Assembly (NCBI GenBank): GCA_024682415.1
Contig: JAIKZG010000032.1
Span: 117,507 to 181,506 of the forward strand
Direction: 5' to 3'
Source: Prevotella sp.
GTDB taxonomy: Bacteria > Bacteroidota > Bacteroidia > Bacteroidales > Bacteroidaceae
Length of the DNA: 64,000 nucleotides
Shown here: positions 46,323-56,529 of the stretch, in pieces
How positions within the stretch are numbered: the stretch's first letter is position 1
Layout of the letters: each line of letters begins with the position of its first letter
The notes under the pieces: generated by a model
Told to the model about the DNA's origin: nothing
Database searches by the model: none
What the model saw: the letters and a program-made list of their open reading frames with translations, nothing else
Program-made: the position numbers and the translations under genes

Positions 46323-47969
46323 ATGGCAAAAACACCTGATTTTAAGTATGCGCCAATGTTCCAGCTTGGCAAGGATGATACCGAGTATTATCTCTTGAGC
46401 AAGGAGGGCGTTAGCGTTGGTGAATTTGAAGGTAACCCTATTTTAAAAGTATCTAAAGAGGCTCTCACGAAGTTATCACAGCAGGCTTTCCATGATGTGA
46501 ACTTCCTGTTGCGCCGCAAACACAATGAACAGGTGGCAAGCATCCTGAACGATCCTGAAGCTTCTGACAACGACAAATATGTGGCTCTCACATTCCTGCG
46601 CAACGCGGAAACAGCTTGCAAGGGTCAGTTGCCATTGTGCCAAGACACCGGTACGGCAATTATCCATGGCGAGAAAGGTCAGCAGGTGTGGACAGGCTTC
46701 GACGATGCTGAGCCATTGAGCCGCGGTGTTTACAACACTTACACTACCGACAACCTGCGCTATTCACAGAATGCTCCTCTCAACATGTATGATGAGGTGA
46801 ACACTCGCTGCAACCTCCCTGCTCAGATTGATATTGAGGCAGCAGAGGGTATGGAATATAAATTCCTCTGTGTAGTAAAAGGTGGCGGTTCTGCCAACAA
46901 GAGCTACTTATATCAGGAGACAAAGGCACGCATTCAGAATCCAGGCACACTGATTCCATTCCTCGTAGAGAAGATGAAGAGCCTTGGCACAGCTGCCTGC
47001 CCTCCTTATCACATAGCATTCGTAATCGGTGGCACATCAGCCGAGAAGAACCTTCTTACTGTGAAGCTTGCTTCTACTCACTATTACGACAATCTCCCTA
47101 CTACAGGCGATGAAACAGGTCGTGCTTTCCGTGATGTAGAATTAGAGAAGCAACTTTTGGAAGAAGCTCACAAGATTGGCTTCGGAGCACAGTTTGGCGG
47201 TAAGACATTTGCTCACGACATTCGTGTAATCCGTTTGCCACGTCATGGCGCAAGCTGCCCTATCGGACTTGGCGTAAGCTGTTCTGCCGACAGAAATATT
47301 AAGGCTAAAATCAATAAAGACGGTATCTGGATTGAGAAGATGGATGATGATCCTACATCTCTCATTCCTGAGGAACTGCGCAATGCAGGCGAAGCAGGTG
47401 GCGTTTCTATCGATTTGAATCAGCCAATGGACGAAATCCGCAAGGAACTGACAAAATATCCTGTAAGCACTCGTTTGAGCCTCAACGGTACTATCATCGT
47501 GGCTCGCGATATTGCTCACGCTAAGCTCAAAGCTCGTCTTGACGCAGGTGAGGATTTGCCAGACTATATAAAGAATCACCCTGTGCTTTATGCAGGCCCT
47601 GCTAAGACTCCGGAGGGAATGCCTTGCGGAAGCCTTGGCCCTACTACAAGTAACCGTATGGATCCATACGTAGATGAATTCCAGGATCATGGTGGCGCAA
47701 TGATTATGATTGGTAAGGGTAACAGAACTCAGGTAGTAACCGACTCTTGCAAGAAGCATGGCGGATTCTATCTCGGAAGCATTGGTGGCCCTGCTGCCGT
47801 ATTGTCAATGAACTCTATCAAGAGCATCGACATCGTGGAATATCCTGAGCTTGGCATGGAAGCTGTATGGAAGATTGAGGTAAAGGATTTCCCTGCATTC
47901 ATCCTCGTAGATGATAAGGGCAACGACTTCTTCAAGCAGCTGAAGCCATGGGCACCTAAGTGCAAATAA
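46323..47969 (+). CDS. fumB: class I fumarate hydratase (iron-sulfur)
   Basis: 548 residues. Reversibly hydrates fumarate to malate with an oxygen-sensitive [4Fe-4S] cluster. The N-terminal alpha-like domain shows [17 protein letters not shown] with one cluster cysteine, [26 protein letters not shown] and [14 protein letters not shown]. The C-terminal beta domain includes [11 protein letters not shown] and the [15 protein letters not shown] active site. It is the fused single-chain form. In Prevotella it serves the reductive branch to succinate (family knowledge). A terminator follows. Confidence 0.95.
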   Translation: MAKTPDFKYAPMFQLGKDDTEYYLLSKEGVSVGEFEGNPILKVSKEALTKLSQQAFHDVNFLLRRKHNEQVASILNDPEASDNDKYVALTFLRNAETACKGQLPLCQDTGTAIIHGEKGQQVWTGFDDAEPLSRGVYNTYTTDNLRYSQNAPLNMYDEVNTRCNLPAQIDIEAAEGMEYKFLCVVKGGGSANKSYLYQETKARIQNPGTLIPFLVEKMKSLGTAACPPYHIAFVIGGTSAEKNLLTVKLASTHYYDNLPTTGDETGRAFRDVELEKQLLEEAHKIGFGAQFGGKTFAHDIRVIRLPRHGASCPIGLGVSCSADRNIKAKINKDGIWIEKMDDDPTSLIPEELRNAGEAGGVSIDLNQPMDEIRKELTKYPVSTRLSLNGTIIVARDIAHAKLKARLDAGEDLPDYIKNHPVLYAGPAKTPEGMPCGSLGPTTSNRMDPYVDEFQDHGGAMIMIGKGNRTQVVTDSCKKHGGFYLGSIGGPAAVLSMNSIKSIDIVEYPELGMEAVWKIEVKDFPAFILVDDKGNDFFKQLKPWAPKCK

Positions 47970-48015
47970 TCAAGAGCGTGTTTTTCTTAACATAGAAACA
48001 CAGGCGATATAAACT

Positions 48016-48052
48016 AAAAAGGAGCTACCATCTCGGTAACTCCTTTTTCTGT
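48016..48052 (+). terminator. fumarase terminator
   Basis: Left arm 48016-48029 and right arm 48035-48048 pair with one mismatch, and the right arm runs into TTTTTCT. The 110 bases to the amylase 3' end hold nothing else. Confidence 0.85.
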
Positions 48053-48162
48053 TAAAAAAAATACGCACACATCAATAGTTTATATATTGACCTTTTCTTA
48101 AATAAAACCTAATAACCTAATAATTCTATTAGAACTAATAAATTTCTCTTTTATAATAACTT

Positions 48163-49953
48163 TTATCTTATAACGAATTTCTTTCCATTCCTGATATATA
48201 CGCCCTTCGGCAGACTGCTTATTGCCGTTGTGCTCATAAGCGCGCCCTGCAATGTATATATTCTGTCGGCATACTTATCGGCAGTGTTGCCATCATTTCT
48301 GTTGTCGGCTTTAATGCTGTTGATACCAGAAACATAGTTGGCAGTAACGTCCTCATAATTATATTTATTGGCCGTATTAAGACTGCCAAGAATGAAATAT
48401 CTGTCGGAATCAAGATTTTTTATGTCGATTGTCTGTGGATGACCATTGCCATTATTAAAGATGAAATTGAATGTATAGCCAGTCTCGATGATGTCGTAGC
48501 TGTTGTAATACCATGTCTTGCCTCCCACTTGCTTTGTATCAGTGATAAGAGTGCCAGGCCATGTACCGTCGAGCTGATCATTATATTTATCCCACGTATA
48601 GAAATAAAGATTTGGAGCCCATGAATCGCAGTTTACATATATAGTTGCCTTAGGATAGTCTACCACGAAGTTTTGCTCAGCCATTCCGCTCACTCCTTTC
48701 ACATAATAAGCATATTTATTGCCTACGACCACTCTTGTGTAGCCATGGCTTAAAGGATTGTAAGCATTTTCGCCTGCTTCCACATTGCCGATAATGACAA
48801 TGAGCGACTTATCGCTGCCTGCGCCCGTAGTTTCAGCTACAAGATATTTTGCCGCCGACGCTTTCACCGTGGTGGTGCTTGTGTTGCTCACTCCTACTGC
48901 CTTTCTCGCGTCAATCATCGCCTTGATTTGTTCCTTATATTTATTCCAATGAGGGAGGAATACGCAAGGAGTGCCGGGGTTAGCCAATATCCAGGCGTTA
49001 GCCATAGGCACATTGCCAGTGTATCTGTTGTTGTCACGATAAGTATCATGATTGTCTACAAAGGTTACGCTATATTGCTTGTATGCCGCATCATTATTTA
49101 GCGTGGCAGTCTGGCTATACCAATTAGCGAGATTGGCAATATTATTGTTCATCAGATATTTCTGAGGGAAATCAAAGGCAGCGCTTGTCTTGCCTGTGTT
49201 TGCCACCCACGTCTTAATCTTCGTGACATTGTCCCAATATTCTCCCACGCTAAACGCAGGATTGGCGTCTTCATTATAAAGCTTGGTGTAAGCAGGAGCA
49301 TAGCCTTTCACCATATCGTAACGAAAACCGGCATAGCCCAAATCCTCAAGAAGCATGTGAAGATAAGCTTTCACGTTTTTCTGCACATTAGCGGAAGTGT
49401 GGTCAAGGTCGCGAATGCCATCAAAATCATCACCTGTATCATTAGCTCCAAATACAACATCAGGATTAGCAGTCTTACACTTACCACCATCATCATTCGC
49501 GCAAATATCCTTACTTGTAAGATGATATAGAGTGCCTTTATACATTTCTGTAGGGAAATCCACCCAGTTGCTCACATTTGAGCGATGATTGATTACCACA
49601 TCGGCTATCGTGCCTATACCTTTATTCTTAAAGGTGGTAATCATATTGCGAAGCTCTGCCTCCGTGCCGAAAGAGCTTGTATAGCAGTCGCTCACGGGAA
49701 ACCAATATTTATCATCATATCCCATGGAAGGAGCCGAGCCAGCCTTTCCACTCTGAGGAATCCACACCAAGCTGAAATATTGGGAAAGCTCATCAGCCTG
49801 CGAAGCAAGGTTAGTCCATGCCGTTTCGGAATAAGAGTCCCAATAAAAGGCTTGCAACATTACGCCGCCATAATTGGCACGCCAACCTTCCATGGCACTT
49901 GCGCCTGAAGGCATAGCCATCAACAAAGCTAAAAATATAGAGTTTAGTTTCAT
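48163..49953 (-). CDS. secreted GH13 alpha-amylase with CBM26-like module
   Basis: 596 residues. Signal peptide to about residue 20. The GH13 barrel shows ADVVINHRS (about 118), GFRYDMVKG with nucleophile D213, VGEYW with acid/base E238 and FVDNHD with D303. A starch-binding domain of CBM26 type follows (about 435-530, IYVNCDSWAPNLYFYTWD). The C-terminal 45 residues (IYTLQGALM ... LPKGVYIRNGKKFVIR) have the short beta fold seen at the ends of many secreted Prevotella proteins, similar to type IX secretion tails. It hydrolyses starch or glycogen outside the cell. Confidence 0.94.
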   Translation of the reverse strand: MKLNSIFLALLMAMPSGASAMEGWRANYGGVMLQAFYWDSYSETAWTNLASQADELSQYFSLVWIPQSGKAGSAPSMGYDDKYWFPVSDCYTSSFGTEAELRNMITTFKNKGIGTIADVVINHRSNVSNWVDFPTEMYKGTLYHLTSKDICANDDGGKCKTANPDVVFGANDTGDDFDGIRDLDHTSANVQKNVKAYLHMLLEDLGYAGFRYDMVKGYAPAYTKLYNEDANPAFSVGEYWDNVTKIKTWVANTGKTSAAFDFPQKYLMNNNIANLANWYSQTATLNNDAAYKQYSVTFVDNHDTYRDNNRYTGNVPMANAWILANPGTPCVFLPHWNKYKEQIKAMIDARKAVGVSNTSTTTVKASAAKYLVAETTGAGSDKSLIVIIGNVEAGENAYNPLSHGYTRVVVGNKYAYYVKGVSGMAEQNFVVDYPKATIYVNCDSWAPNLYFYTWDKYNDQLDGTWPGTLITDTKQVGGKTWYYNSYDIIETGYTFNFIFNNGNGHPQTIDIKNLDSDRYFILGSLNTANKYNYEDVTANYVSGINSIKADNRNDGNTADKYADRIYTLQGALMSTTAISSLPKGVYIRNGKKFVIR

Positions 49954-49989
49954 ACGATTTGGGTTGTTTTATGGTTTCTTTTTACAACG

Positions 49990-49997
49990 CAAATGTA
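49990..49997 (-). promoter_or_regulatory. -7 box of the amylase gene
   Basis: Minus-strand TACATTTG lies 36 bases before the ATG at 49953. Confidence 0.55.
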
Positions 49998-50128
49998 CAC
50001 AAAATGTTTTTCACATAAAATAAGAGCAATGCAAAGAGTAGCACAAATAATGCGCAATCGTTTACATTGCTCCGTATTTTTATCTTTATTAGATTTCTTG
50101 CTTTACGATATAAAGCCTACATTAAGCC

Positions 50129-51145
50129 TTATAGATTGCTGAAAATCTTTCTTCTTTTCAGATAATAAATGGAAAGAATGCTTATCGGCAGTCGTCCTTC
50201 CACATCGTGGATGTCCTTGCCCTCACGATAATCGGCATAAAGGCTGCGACGCATCTTTTTAAAGGCATGGCGAGCCTTATACACGGCTGCGAAATTGCCC
50301 CAACTTCTGTCGAGCAACAGCATTTTGAATGCCGCTACATAGTCTAAGAACCAACGCACACGCATAACGTGCTTATAATCCTGCTGCGGCAAGTTCTTAT
50401 GAAGCATAAGCAGACTGTTGCGGAAATTAAGGAATGTCTTGCGAGGATTGCCCTGCGGAAGAGTTCCACCGCCCACATGGTAAACCTTGCTTTCAGGCAC
50501 GCAATACACTCTATGCCCCATTATATTGAGTCGCCAGCATAAGTCTATTTCCTCCTGATGGGCAAAGAAATTAGCATCAAGCCCTCCAGCAGCAAAATAG
50601 TCTTCTGCGCGCACCATAAGACACGCGCCTGTAGCCCACAAAACGGGAACGGCATTATCATACTGTCCTCTGTCCTTCTCCACCGTATCAAAGATTCTGC
50701 CACGACAGAAAGGATAGCCGTAGCGGTCTAAGAAGCCACCCGAAGCACCGGCATACTCAAACATCTTTTTATCCTTCTGTGATAAAAGCTTCGGTTGGCA
50801 CGCCGCCACATTTAGATTGTTTTCCATGAAAGAAACAAGAGGATGAAGCCACCTCTCAGTCACTTCCACATCGCTGTTGAGCAATACAAAATATTTATAG
50901 CCATCGCCACGCAAAGCCTCAAAAGCCTTGTTATATCCTTCCGCGAAACCATAATTCTCGGCAAAACGGATAATTCTGCACGATGGAAACGCCTTGCTCA
51001 CATATTCCAAAGAATCGTCGGTAGAAGCATTATCAGCGATAACGACATCTGTGGATTCATCTTCAGAGAATTTCACGACGCAAGGCAGAAACTCGCGAAG
51101 CATCTTAGCTCCATTCCAATTAAGTATTACAACAGCGGTTTTCAT
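50129..51145 (-). CDS. family 2 glycosyltransferase
   Basis: 338 residues. MKTAVVILNWNGAKMLREF, VIADNASTDDSLEYV, LLNSDVEVTERWL (acidic metal motif) and FFAHQEEIDLCWRL form a rhamnosyl/galactosyl-type GT2 core. The last 80 residues are basic and amphipathic, suggesting membrane association. It starts 4 bases after mtaB ends. Acceptor and donor are unknown; a cell-surface glycan role is likely. Confidence 0.9.
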   Translation of the reverse strand: MKTAVVILNWNGAKMLREFLPCVVKFSEDESTDVVIADNASTDDSLEYVSKAFPSCRIIRFAENYGFAEGYNKAFEALRGDGYKYFVLLNSDVEVTERWLHPLVSFMENNLNVAACQPKLLSQKDKKMFEYAGASGGFLDRYGYPFCRGRIFDTVEKDRGQYDNAVPVLWATGACLMVRAEDYFAAGGLDANFFAHQEEIDLCWRLNIMGHRVYCVPESKVYHVGGGTLPQGNPRKTFLNFRNSLLMLHKNLPQQDYKHVMRVRWFLDYVAAFKMLLLDRSWGNFAAVYKARHAFKKMRRSLYADYREGKDIHDVEGRLPISILSIYYLKRRKIFSNL

Positions 51146-51149
51146 GTTT

Positions 51150-52478
51150 TTAAATTAGTTCTACTTTTAACGCGCTCTTATCATGATTGAATCCAAGCAG
51201 CTTTACGCGCTTGATTTCATTGTCATATTCCTCACGCGCCTGAATAGCAGGAAGCTCCACACGCACATAATTACGGGTAAATCCGTGCATTGCCTTTCCG
51301 TGGGGTGCTTTCTCAAACAGCACCTCCGCTTCCTTGCCGATATATTGCTCATAGAAAGCATGAGTTTTCTTATCGCTCAGTTCAAGCAGTCGCTTTGAGC
51401 GCAGTTTCTTTTCCTTTTCATCTACGACGTATGGAATAGAAAGAGCCGAAGTACCCGGGCGCTCACTATAAGGGAACACATGAAGCTGAGTAACGTCAAG
51501 ACTGTCGATGAAGTTATAACAGTCCTCAAAGTATTCAGGCTTCTCGCCACGGCATCCCACCATTACGTCTACTCCTATGAAGCAGTCAGGGATAAACTCC
51601 TTGATAAGGTTTATCTTATGAGCGAAGAGAGCAGTGTCATAGCGTCGGTGCATAAGTTTGAGCACCTCGTCAGATCCGCTCTGCAAAGGCAGATGGAAAT
51701 GAGGCATAAACGCACGGCTATGAGCGCAATATTCAATAAGCTCATCGCTAAGCAAATCAGGCTCAAGGCTGCTTATTCTGAATCGCTCAATGCCTTCCAC
51801 CTGATCAAGAGCCTTCACCAAGTCGATAAACTTCTCATCAGATTTTTCTCCAAACTCACCGATATTAACACCAGTGAGCACAATCTCCTTGCCGCCCTCT
51901 TTGGCTGCCTTTTCAGCCTGAGCCACAAGCGAAGCGATAGAAGGATTACGAGAAAAACCTCTGGCATAAGGTATCGTGCAATATGTGCAGAAATAGTTGC
52001 AGCCGTCTTGCACTTTAAGGAAATATCTTGTTCTGTTTCCGCGAGAGCAAGAAGGAGCAAACGTATTGATATCCTTTGTTTTAACAGAGTGATATTCATG
52101 TTCTGCTTTAGCGGCGAACGCATCAGAAAGATACTGAATGAGATTAGCCTTTTCATTGCTTCCAAGCACCAAGTCCACGCCATCGATTTTGCTCACCGTT
52201 TCCGACTCCAACTGAGCATAGCAACCTGTGACTACCACAAATGAATCGGGATTTTCCCTCACCATTCTGTGAATAGCCTGACGACATTTATGGTCAGCCA
52301 CCTCGGTAACAGAGCAGGTGTTAATCAGGCAGATGTCTGCCTTCTCGCCTTTCTCCGCGGTGACGACGCCCATCTCTTGGAGCATCTGCCCGAAAGTGGA
52401 AGTCTCTGAAAAATTGAGTTTACAACCTAACGTGTAATATGCGGCTTTCTTACCTTGAAATGCTGATGAATCTATCAT
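51150..52478 (-). CDS. mtaB: tRNA t6A37 methylthiotransferase MtaB
   Basis: 442 residues. A radical SAM enzyme converting t6A37 to ms2t6A37 in tRNAs reading ANN codons. The N-terminal UPF0004 domain has cluster cysteines C19, C55 and C86. The radical-SAM CxxxCxxC is C160/C164/C167, preceded by FLKVQDG. VGSDEVLKLMHRRY-like SGSDEVLKLMHRRY and a C-terminal TRAM-type domain follow. Lengths and order match MtaB rather than MiaB or RimO by N-terminal motif YTLGCKLNFSET. Confidence 0.93.
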   Translation of the reverse strand: MIDSSAFQGKKAAYYTLGCKLNFSETSTFGQMLQEMGVVTAEKGEKADICLINTCSVTEVADHKCRQAIHRMVRENPDSFVVVTGCYAQLESETVSKIDGVDLVLGSNEKANLIQYLSDAFAAKAEHEYHSVKTKDINTFAPSCSRGNRTRYFLKVQDGCNYFCTYCTIPYARGFSRNPSIASLVAQAEKAAKEGGKEIVLTGVNIGEFGEKSDEKFIDLVKALDQVEGIERFRISSLEPDLLSDELIEYCAHSRAFMPHFHLPLQSGSDEVLKLMHRRYDTALFAHKINLIKEFIPDCFIGVDVMVGCRGEKPEYFEDCYNFIDSLDVTQLHVFPYSERPGTSALSIPYVVDEKEKKLRSKRLLELSDKKTHAFYEQYIGKEAEVLFEKAPHGKAMHGFTRNYVRVELPAIQAREEYDNEIKRVKLLGFNHDKSALKVELI

Positions 52479-52544
52479 TTCCGTATCCTTTTGTTCGCGC
52501 TGAGCATTCTCATGCTCTCACGCAATATGTATATTATAAATAAC

Positions 52545-53219
52545 TTAATATTCTCTTTCTCCGAATATTGCCGTTCCCACTCTTACCATGTTGGAACCAT
52601 GCTCCACGGCAATATCATAATCGTGGCTCATTCCCCATGAGCGACAGTCGAAATAATCTTCCGCCATGAAATAATCACGCTTCAGCTCCTTAAAGAACTC
52701 GTTGGCAACGTCAAATTCCTTTGCTATCTGCGATTTATCATCAATATTGCTTGCCATCATCATCAAGCCTCTCACTCTCACTCCCGTCATCTCTTTCAAT
52801 GTGCCCGAAGAGAGCAGACTTCTTACATCATCAAGCGAAAAACCATACTTAGTGGCTTCCTCTGCGATATGGAGTTCTAATAATATGTCGATAACGCGAT
52901 TATTCTTGATAGCCTGCTTGTTTATCTCCTTTATGAGTTTGAGGCTGTCAGCAGACTCTATCATTGAGATATAAGGCGCAATGTATTTCACCTTATTTGT
53001 CTGCAAATGACCTATGAAATGCCACTCTATATCATTGGGAAGCACCTCTACCTTGCGCGCTATTTCCTGCTCATGGCTTTCGCCGAAGACTCGCTGCCCC
53101 TCGTTGTAGGCGCTTGTTATCTTCTCGGCAGGATGAAACTTGCTTATTGCCACGAGCTTTACTCCTTCGGGCAAATGAGAAAGTACACCATGTAAATTAT
53201 TTGCTACTTCGTCGGTCAT
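52545..53219 (-). CDS. YggS/PROSC-type PLP homeostasis protein
   Basis: 224 residues from ATG at 53219; a longer frame from 53396 has 59 upstream residues that overlap the previous gene's terminator area and do not look coding. KLVAISKFHPAEKI carries the PLP-binding lysine (about 27), FGESHEQEI, WHFIGHLQTNKVKYIAP and GLMMMAS follow the alanine-racemase-like barrel. The C-terminal RVGTAIFGER is diagnostic. It buffers pyridoxal phosphate and has no known catalytic activity. Confidence 0.93.
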   Translation of the reverse strand: MTDEVANNLHGVLSHLPEGVKLVAISKFHPAEKITSAYNEGQRVFGESHEQEIARKVEVLPNDIEWHFIGHLQTNKVKYIAPYISMIESADSLKLIKEINKQAIKNNRVIDILLELHIAEEATKYGFSLDDVRSLLSSGTLKEMTGVRVRGLMMMASNIDDKSQIAKEFDVANEFFKELKRDYFMAEDYFDCRSWGMSHDYDIAVEHGSNMVRVGTAIFGEREY

Positions 53220-53295
53220 ACTGTGATATATAAAAAAATAAGAGTCTGGACTGCATATATTCCATGCACTCCAAACTCTGATTATACTTTTCCTT

Positions 53296-53784
53296 TTACT
53301 GCTCCTCGTATTCTGGCTTGTCGTCCTTCTTAGCAGCACCTGCCTGATGCTCAAACACATCCATAATCTGAGTTTCAGCAAGACTTGCGATAACATAGTC
53401 AGAAGAGCTTGAACTCATGAAATCGTCTACATGCTTAACAGCACCCTGCAAAGAAGCAGCCTGAACGAGATAGTTTACGCTTGTGCGCTTCTCTTTCTGT
53501 GATTTCTCGTCGAGAGTGATAAACTGGAGCTTAGCCTTATACCAGCGGTCGTCCTTCTCCATATCGCTGAAGAAGATTTCGCCGTAAGGAGCTTTCTTAA
53601 TGTCTGTTACCTCGAATTCACCGCTTATATATGAGCTCATCTCGTTGATGATAGTCTCCTCAGCCTCGGTAAAGCTAAGAGAATCAACGACATATTGTTC
53701 TGTAACTTTCTTCTGCATACCATTTTCCATGGTCTTCTCATAACGTATCTTGGTTTCAAACCAAGTCGCTGTTCTACTTCTCAT
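53296..53784 (-). CDS. DUF4494 domain protein
   Basis: 162 residues. WFETKIRYEKTMENGMQKKV, SFTEAEETIINEM and WYKAKLQFITLDEKS match DUF4494 as I know it, a Bacteroidota family without assigned function that is often next to yggS, as here. No signal peptide or membrane segment. The C-terminal 15 residues are charged and disordered. Confidence 0.85.
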   Translation of the reverse strand: MRSRTATWFETKIRYEKTMENGMQKKVTEQYVVDSLSFTEAEETIINEMSSYISGEFEVTDIKKAPYGEIFFSDMEKDDRWYKAKLQFITLDEKSQKEKRTSVNYLVQAASLQGAVKHVDDFMSSSSSDYVIASLAETQIMDVFEHQAGAAKKDDKPEYEEQ

Positions 53785-53825
53785 AAAATTATATGTTTAA
53801 AGTGTTATTTTAGAATTTGCAGGCG

Positions 53826-53833
53826 CAAAGGTA
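53826..53833 (-). promoter_or_regulatory. -7 box of the DUF4494-yggS-mtaB-GT cluster
   Basis: Minus-strand TACCTTTG lies 41 bases before the ATG at 53784. Confidence 0.6.
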
Positions 53834-53861
53834 ACGCTATTTTTATGGATACTCAAATATT

Positions 53862-54845
53862 TTAAAACAAATTTTCCGTTTCGTTTACCAATCTTTCAGC
53901 CTCAGCCCTTGCAGGCTTGCCGGTAGCGGTGAGGGGCAGTTTCGCGCACGATAAATAATACTTAGGCTGCCAATACTTCGGGAGAACATTCTCGCATGCC
54001 ATTCTGGCTGCGCTTGTGTCGCCATTTTCGAGCAACATCGCCACCACTTCGCCGAATTTTCTGTCCTTACGGCGAGTGATTACGAAAGCGCCATTGATAT
54101 GCCCTTTCAGCATTCGCTCCACCTCTTCAATCTGTATCTTTATTCCTCCGCTGTCTATCACGTTGTCCTTTCTTCCTATTATGCGGAAGCGTCTGCCATC
54201 AGCCGAAAGCTGCGCGATGTCATTGGTAACCAATTCCTTATCACACACGAGCGGAGCACTGATTACAAGGCAGTTTTCCGCAGAAAGAGAAACCTCCACG
54301 CTATCAAAAGGCGTGTACCATTCGTCAGCCTCATCGCCGCTTAGTCTGCGCAGAGCTATATGGGAAAGAGTTTCCGTCATGCCATAAGTGCTCCACACCG
54401 CATTTGGGAAACTACGCAGCGCCTTTGCCATGTCATCGTCTATCGCTCCGCCGCCTATTATCAAATGTTTTATCTGCTTCAGCATTGCCAGTTCTTCCGC
54501 ATTCTGCATTGAATTATACACCTGCATTGGCACCATAGCGGCAAACGTGGGCACCTCGCTAAGTCCTCGCAGTGGATGTCCGCTTGGCTTTACATCTATC
54601 AGTCGCAGCCCTCTCACCAATGAGCGCACCACCACCATTTTGCCCGCGATATAATCGAGCGGCATACATAGCAGAGCAGTGTCGCCCTCTTTCAGATCGA
54701 GGAAATCACAAGTGATGCGAGCGGAATTCTCCATTCGCCTTTTCTCCACCCACATCGGCTTCGGCTTGCCCGTAGAGCCACTTGTGTGCACAAGCACCTT
54801 ATCTTCGGCATTGCGCCATTCTTTCAGGAATTCTTCAAGCACCAT
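53862..54845 (-). CDS. menE: o-succinylbenzoate--CoA ligase (AMP-binding)
   Basis: 327 residues, short for the family (usually 350 or more), with a reduced N-terminal domain. The ATP loop VHTSGSTGKPKP is at about 19-30, followed by STYGMTETLSHIALR, and the hinge FRIIGRKDNVIDSGGIKI. The C-terminal lysine is in LPLTATGKPAR. It activates o-succinylbenzoate in menaquinone synthesis. The start overlaps the end of menC by 22 bases, so the two are translationally linked; identity rests partly on this context. Confidence 0.88.
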   Translation of the reverse strand: MVLEEFLKEWRNAEDKVLVHTSGSTGKPKPMWVEKRRMENSARITCDFLDLKEGDTALLCMPLDYIAGKMVVVRSLVRGLRLIDVKPSGHPLRGLSEVPTFAAMVPMQVYNSMQNAEELAMLKQIKHLIIGGGAIDDDMAKALRSFPNAVWSTYGMTETLSHIALRRLSGDEADEWYTPFDSVEVSLSAENCLVISAPLVCDKELVTNDIAQLSADGRRFRIIGRKDNVIDSGGIKIQIEEVERMLKGHINGAFVITRRKDRKFGEVVAMLLENGDTSAARMACENVLPKYWQPKYYLSCAKLPLTATGKPARAEAERLVNETENLF

Positions 54846-55864
54846 AGCTTATCTCCTTTTATCTCAATAGGCATATCTATGTTGTCGGTAAAGAGCAACC
54901 CTGTGCCCAGTCCCTGCGGCATGGTGATGTTAGGGCCATATTCCTTTGCCGCGAAATGAGCTATTGCGTTAAGCCCCACATTGCTTTCCAGCGCCGACGT
55001 TATCCACGAGCCTATGCCACGCTCCTTTGCCATTCTTATCCATTCTTCGCATCCGTGAATTCCTCCGTGAAGCGATGGTTTGAGAATAATATACGCAGGG
55101 CGGATTGTGTCGAGCAAATCTGCTTTCATTTCAGGAATATTCACCCCTATAAGTTCTTCATCGAGGGCAATAGGCAATGGCGACTCTCTGCACAGGCGAG
55201 CCATCTCTTTCCACTGACGCTGCTTTATAGGCTGCTCTATCGAGTGAATGCCATATTGCGCTAAAATCCGCAATTTATCCAAAGCGTCGGCAGGCGTAAA
55301 ACCTCCGTTGGCATCCACCCTAAGCTCTATCTGCTCCTTTGAGTATCTGCCACGTATCTTTTCTATAAGGGCAATCTCTCTCGCAAAATCTATCGCGCCT
55401 ATCTTCAGCTTCACGCAGTGAAAACCTTGCGCCAGCTTCTCGTCTATGCGTGCCGACATTTCCTCAAACGTGCCCATCCAAACGAGTCCGTTAATAGGAA
55501 TGCCCTCCTCTCCACGCGCAAAAGGAGTATCAAAAAGCCTTTCGCTGCCGTCTGCTTCAAGCATTGCCAAAGCCGACTCCAAGCCAAACAATATCGATGG
55601 ATAAGGGTGCAAAGCCTCGTAATCTATCTTTCCCGTAATCTCAAAAGCCTTGCATGCTTCGCGGAGTATCTGTTCATATTCCGGCACTGCGTCGCAGCTC
55701 AGATCTGGCAATGTGGCGCACTCGCCCACTCCTTCCACACCGTGGCGCGTGTCGTCAGCAATATGCAGATAATAGCTATGCCTTGTGGTATACACCCCTC
55801 GTGATGTGCCTGCCGGCTGTTTGAAATGCAAAATCTTATCGGTAATTCTTATTTTATATGCCAT
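54824..55864 (-). CDS. menC: o-succinylbenzoate synthase (enolase superfamily)
   Basis: 346 residues. Dehydrates SHCHC to o-succinylbenzoate. Enolase-superfamily residues are visible: CVKLKIG (catalytic KxK), LRVDANGGF with the first metal Asp, IEQPIKQ with the Glu, LDEELIG with the third metal ligand, and LKPSLHGG with the opposite lysine. Dipeptide epimerases are the main alternative, but the overlap with menE supports MenC. Confidence 0.92.
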   Translation of the reverse strand: MAYKIRITDKILHFKQPAGTSRGVYTTRHSYYLHIADDTRHGVEGVGECATLPDLSCDAVPEYEQILREACKAFEITGKIDYEALHPYPSILFGLESALAMLEADGSERLFDTPFARGEEGIPINGLVWMGTFEEMSARIDEKLAQGFHCVKLKIGAIDFAREIALIEKIRGRYSKEQIELRVDANGGFTPADALDKLRILAQYGIHSIEQPIKQRQWKEMARLCRESPLPIALDEELIGVNIPEMKADLLDTIRPAYIILKPSLHGGIHGCEEWIRMAKERGIGSWITSALESNVGLNAIAHFAAKEYGPNITMPQGLGTGLLFTDNIDMPIEIKGDKLWCLKNS

Positions 55865-55881
55865 TTTGCTTACTTTTCATA

Positions 55882-56430
55882 TTATTCGTCTGCAAAATTA
55901 CAAATATTATTCAAAAAATTCATATATATCAAAGAGCCTATCAATATCATTAACGGAGCAAGATAAAACAAAATTCCGTATATGCTATATTTTACATTGT
56001 CTTTAAATGTAAAATTGTCAAACTCAGCAAAATACATCTTCTTTCCTTTTTCAATAACTTTTTTATGAATTGCGTTTGCAATAACATATCCTATGATTAG
56101 ATAAATAGACAAAATTAAGAAATTAGTATTCGGCATAATGCTAAGTAAATCAATCCCGACATTATATAGTATTAATAGAACATCAAACTCCATTAAATAA
56201 TAGTTCATATAGAATAAATTATCCGCATAAAAATCGGTATTAGGATCCGTCCTATTATTCAATTTCATCATTTCGGAACAATGATTTTCCTTTAACACAT
56301 CACTTTTCCCGAATAAAGCAAAAAACACATAAATTATAGGATATGTTATTTTCAGTGCACAAACAGAACTTTTTCTTAAAAATTCATATAGCATATAGTA
56401 TGCAAAATTCATTACTTTAATCATATACAT
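55882..56430 (-). CDS. AT-rich membrane protein of unknown function
   Basis: 182 residues with about four hydrophobic segments (about 22-40, 72-96, 100-122, 146-172), rich in Tyr, Asn, Ile and Phe. Base composition is visibly lower in GC than the neighbouring men genes, which suggests recent arrival. No family recognised. Two in-frame starts (MYMIKVM) lie at the beginning and cannot be separated. Confidence 0.65.
   Translation of the reverse strand: MYMIKVMNFAYYMLYEFLRKSSVCALKITYPIIYVFFALFGKSDVLKENHCSEMMKLNNRTDPNTDFYADNLFYMNYYLMEFDVLLILYNVGIDLLSIMPNTNFLILSIYLIIGYVIANAIHKKVIEKGKKMYFAEFDNFTFKDNVKYSIYGILFYLAPLMILIGSLIYMNFLNNICNFADE
55893..55900 (-). promoter_or_regulatory. -7 box of menCE, inside the end of the upstream gene
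   Basis: Minus-strand TAATTTTG lies 29 bases before the menC ATG and overlaps the last codons of the gene at 55882-56430. Confidence 0.5.
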
Positions 56431-56464
56431 CTTCCGAAAATAGCAGTCGTATTATAACACATAT

Positions 56465-56510
56465 TAATCGCCCTTTAAACAGCAATTAAACTTTGTTTAA
56501 AGGGCGATTA
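56465..56510. terminator. terminator of the toxin/antitoxin-like operon
   Basis: A perfect 16-bp inverted repeat pairs 56465-56480 with 56495-56510 around a 14-nt loop. It lies 20 bases past the stop of the GNAT gene. Confidence 0.75.
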
Positions 56511-56529
56511 TTATATTCAGTATATTATT

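Noticed and set aside
52545..53396. Longer YggS frame starting at 53396
   Set aside because: The first 59 residues overlap the DUF4494 coding region in another frame and look like a shadow. ATG at 53219 fits the family length.
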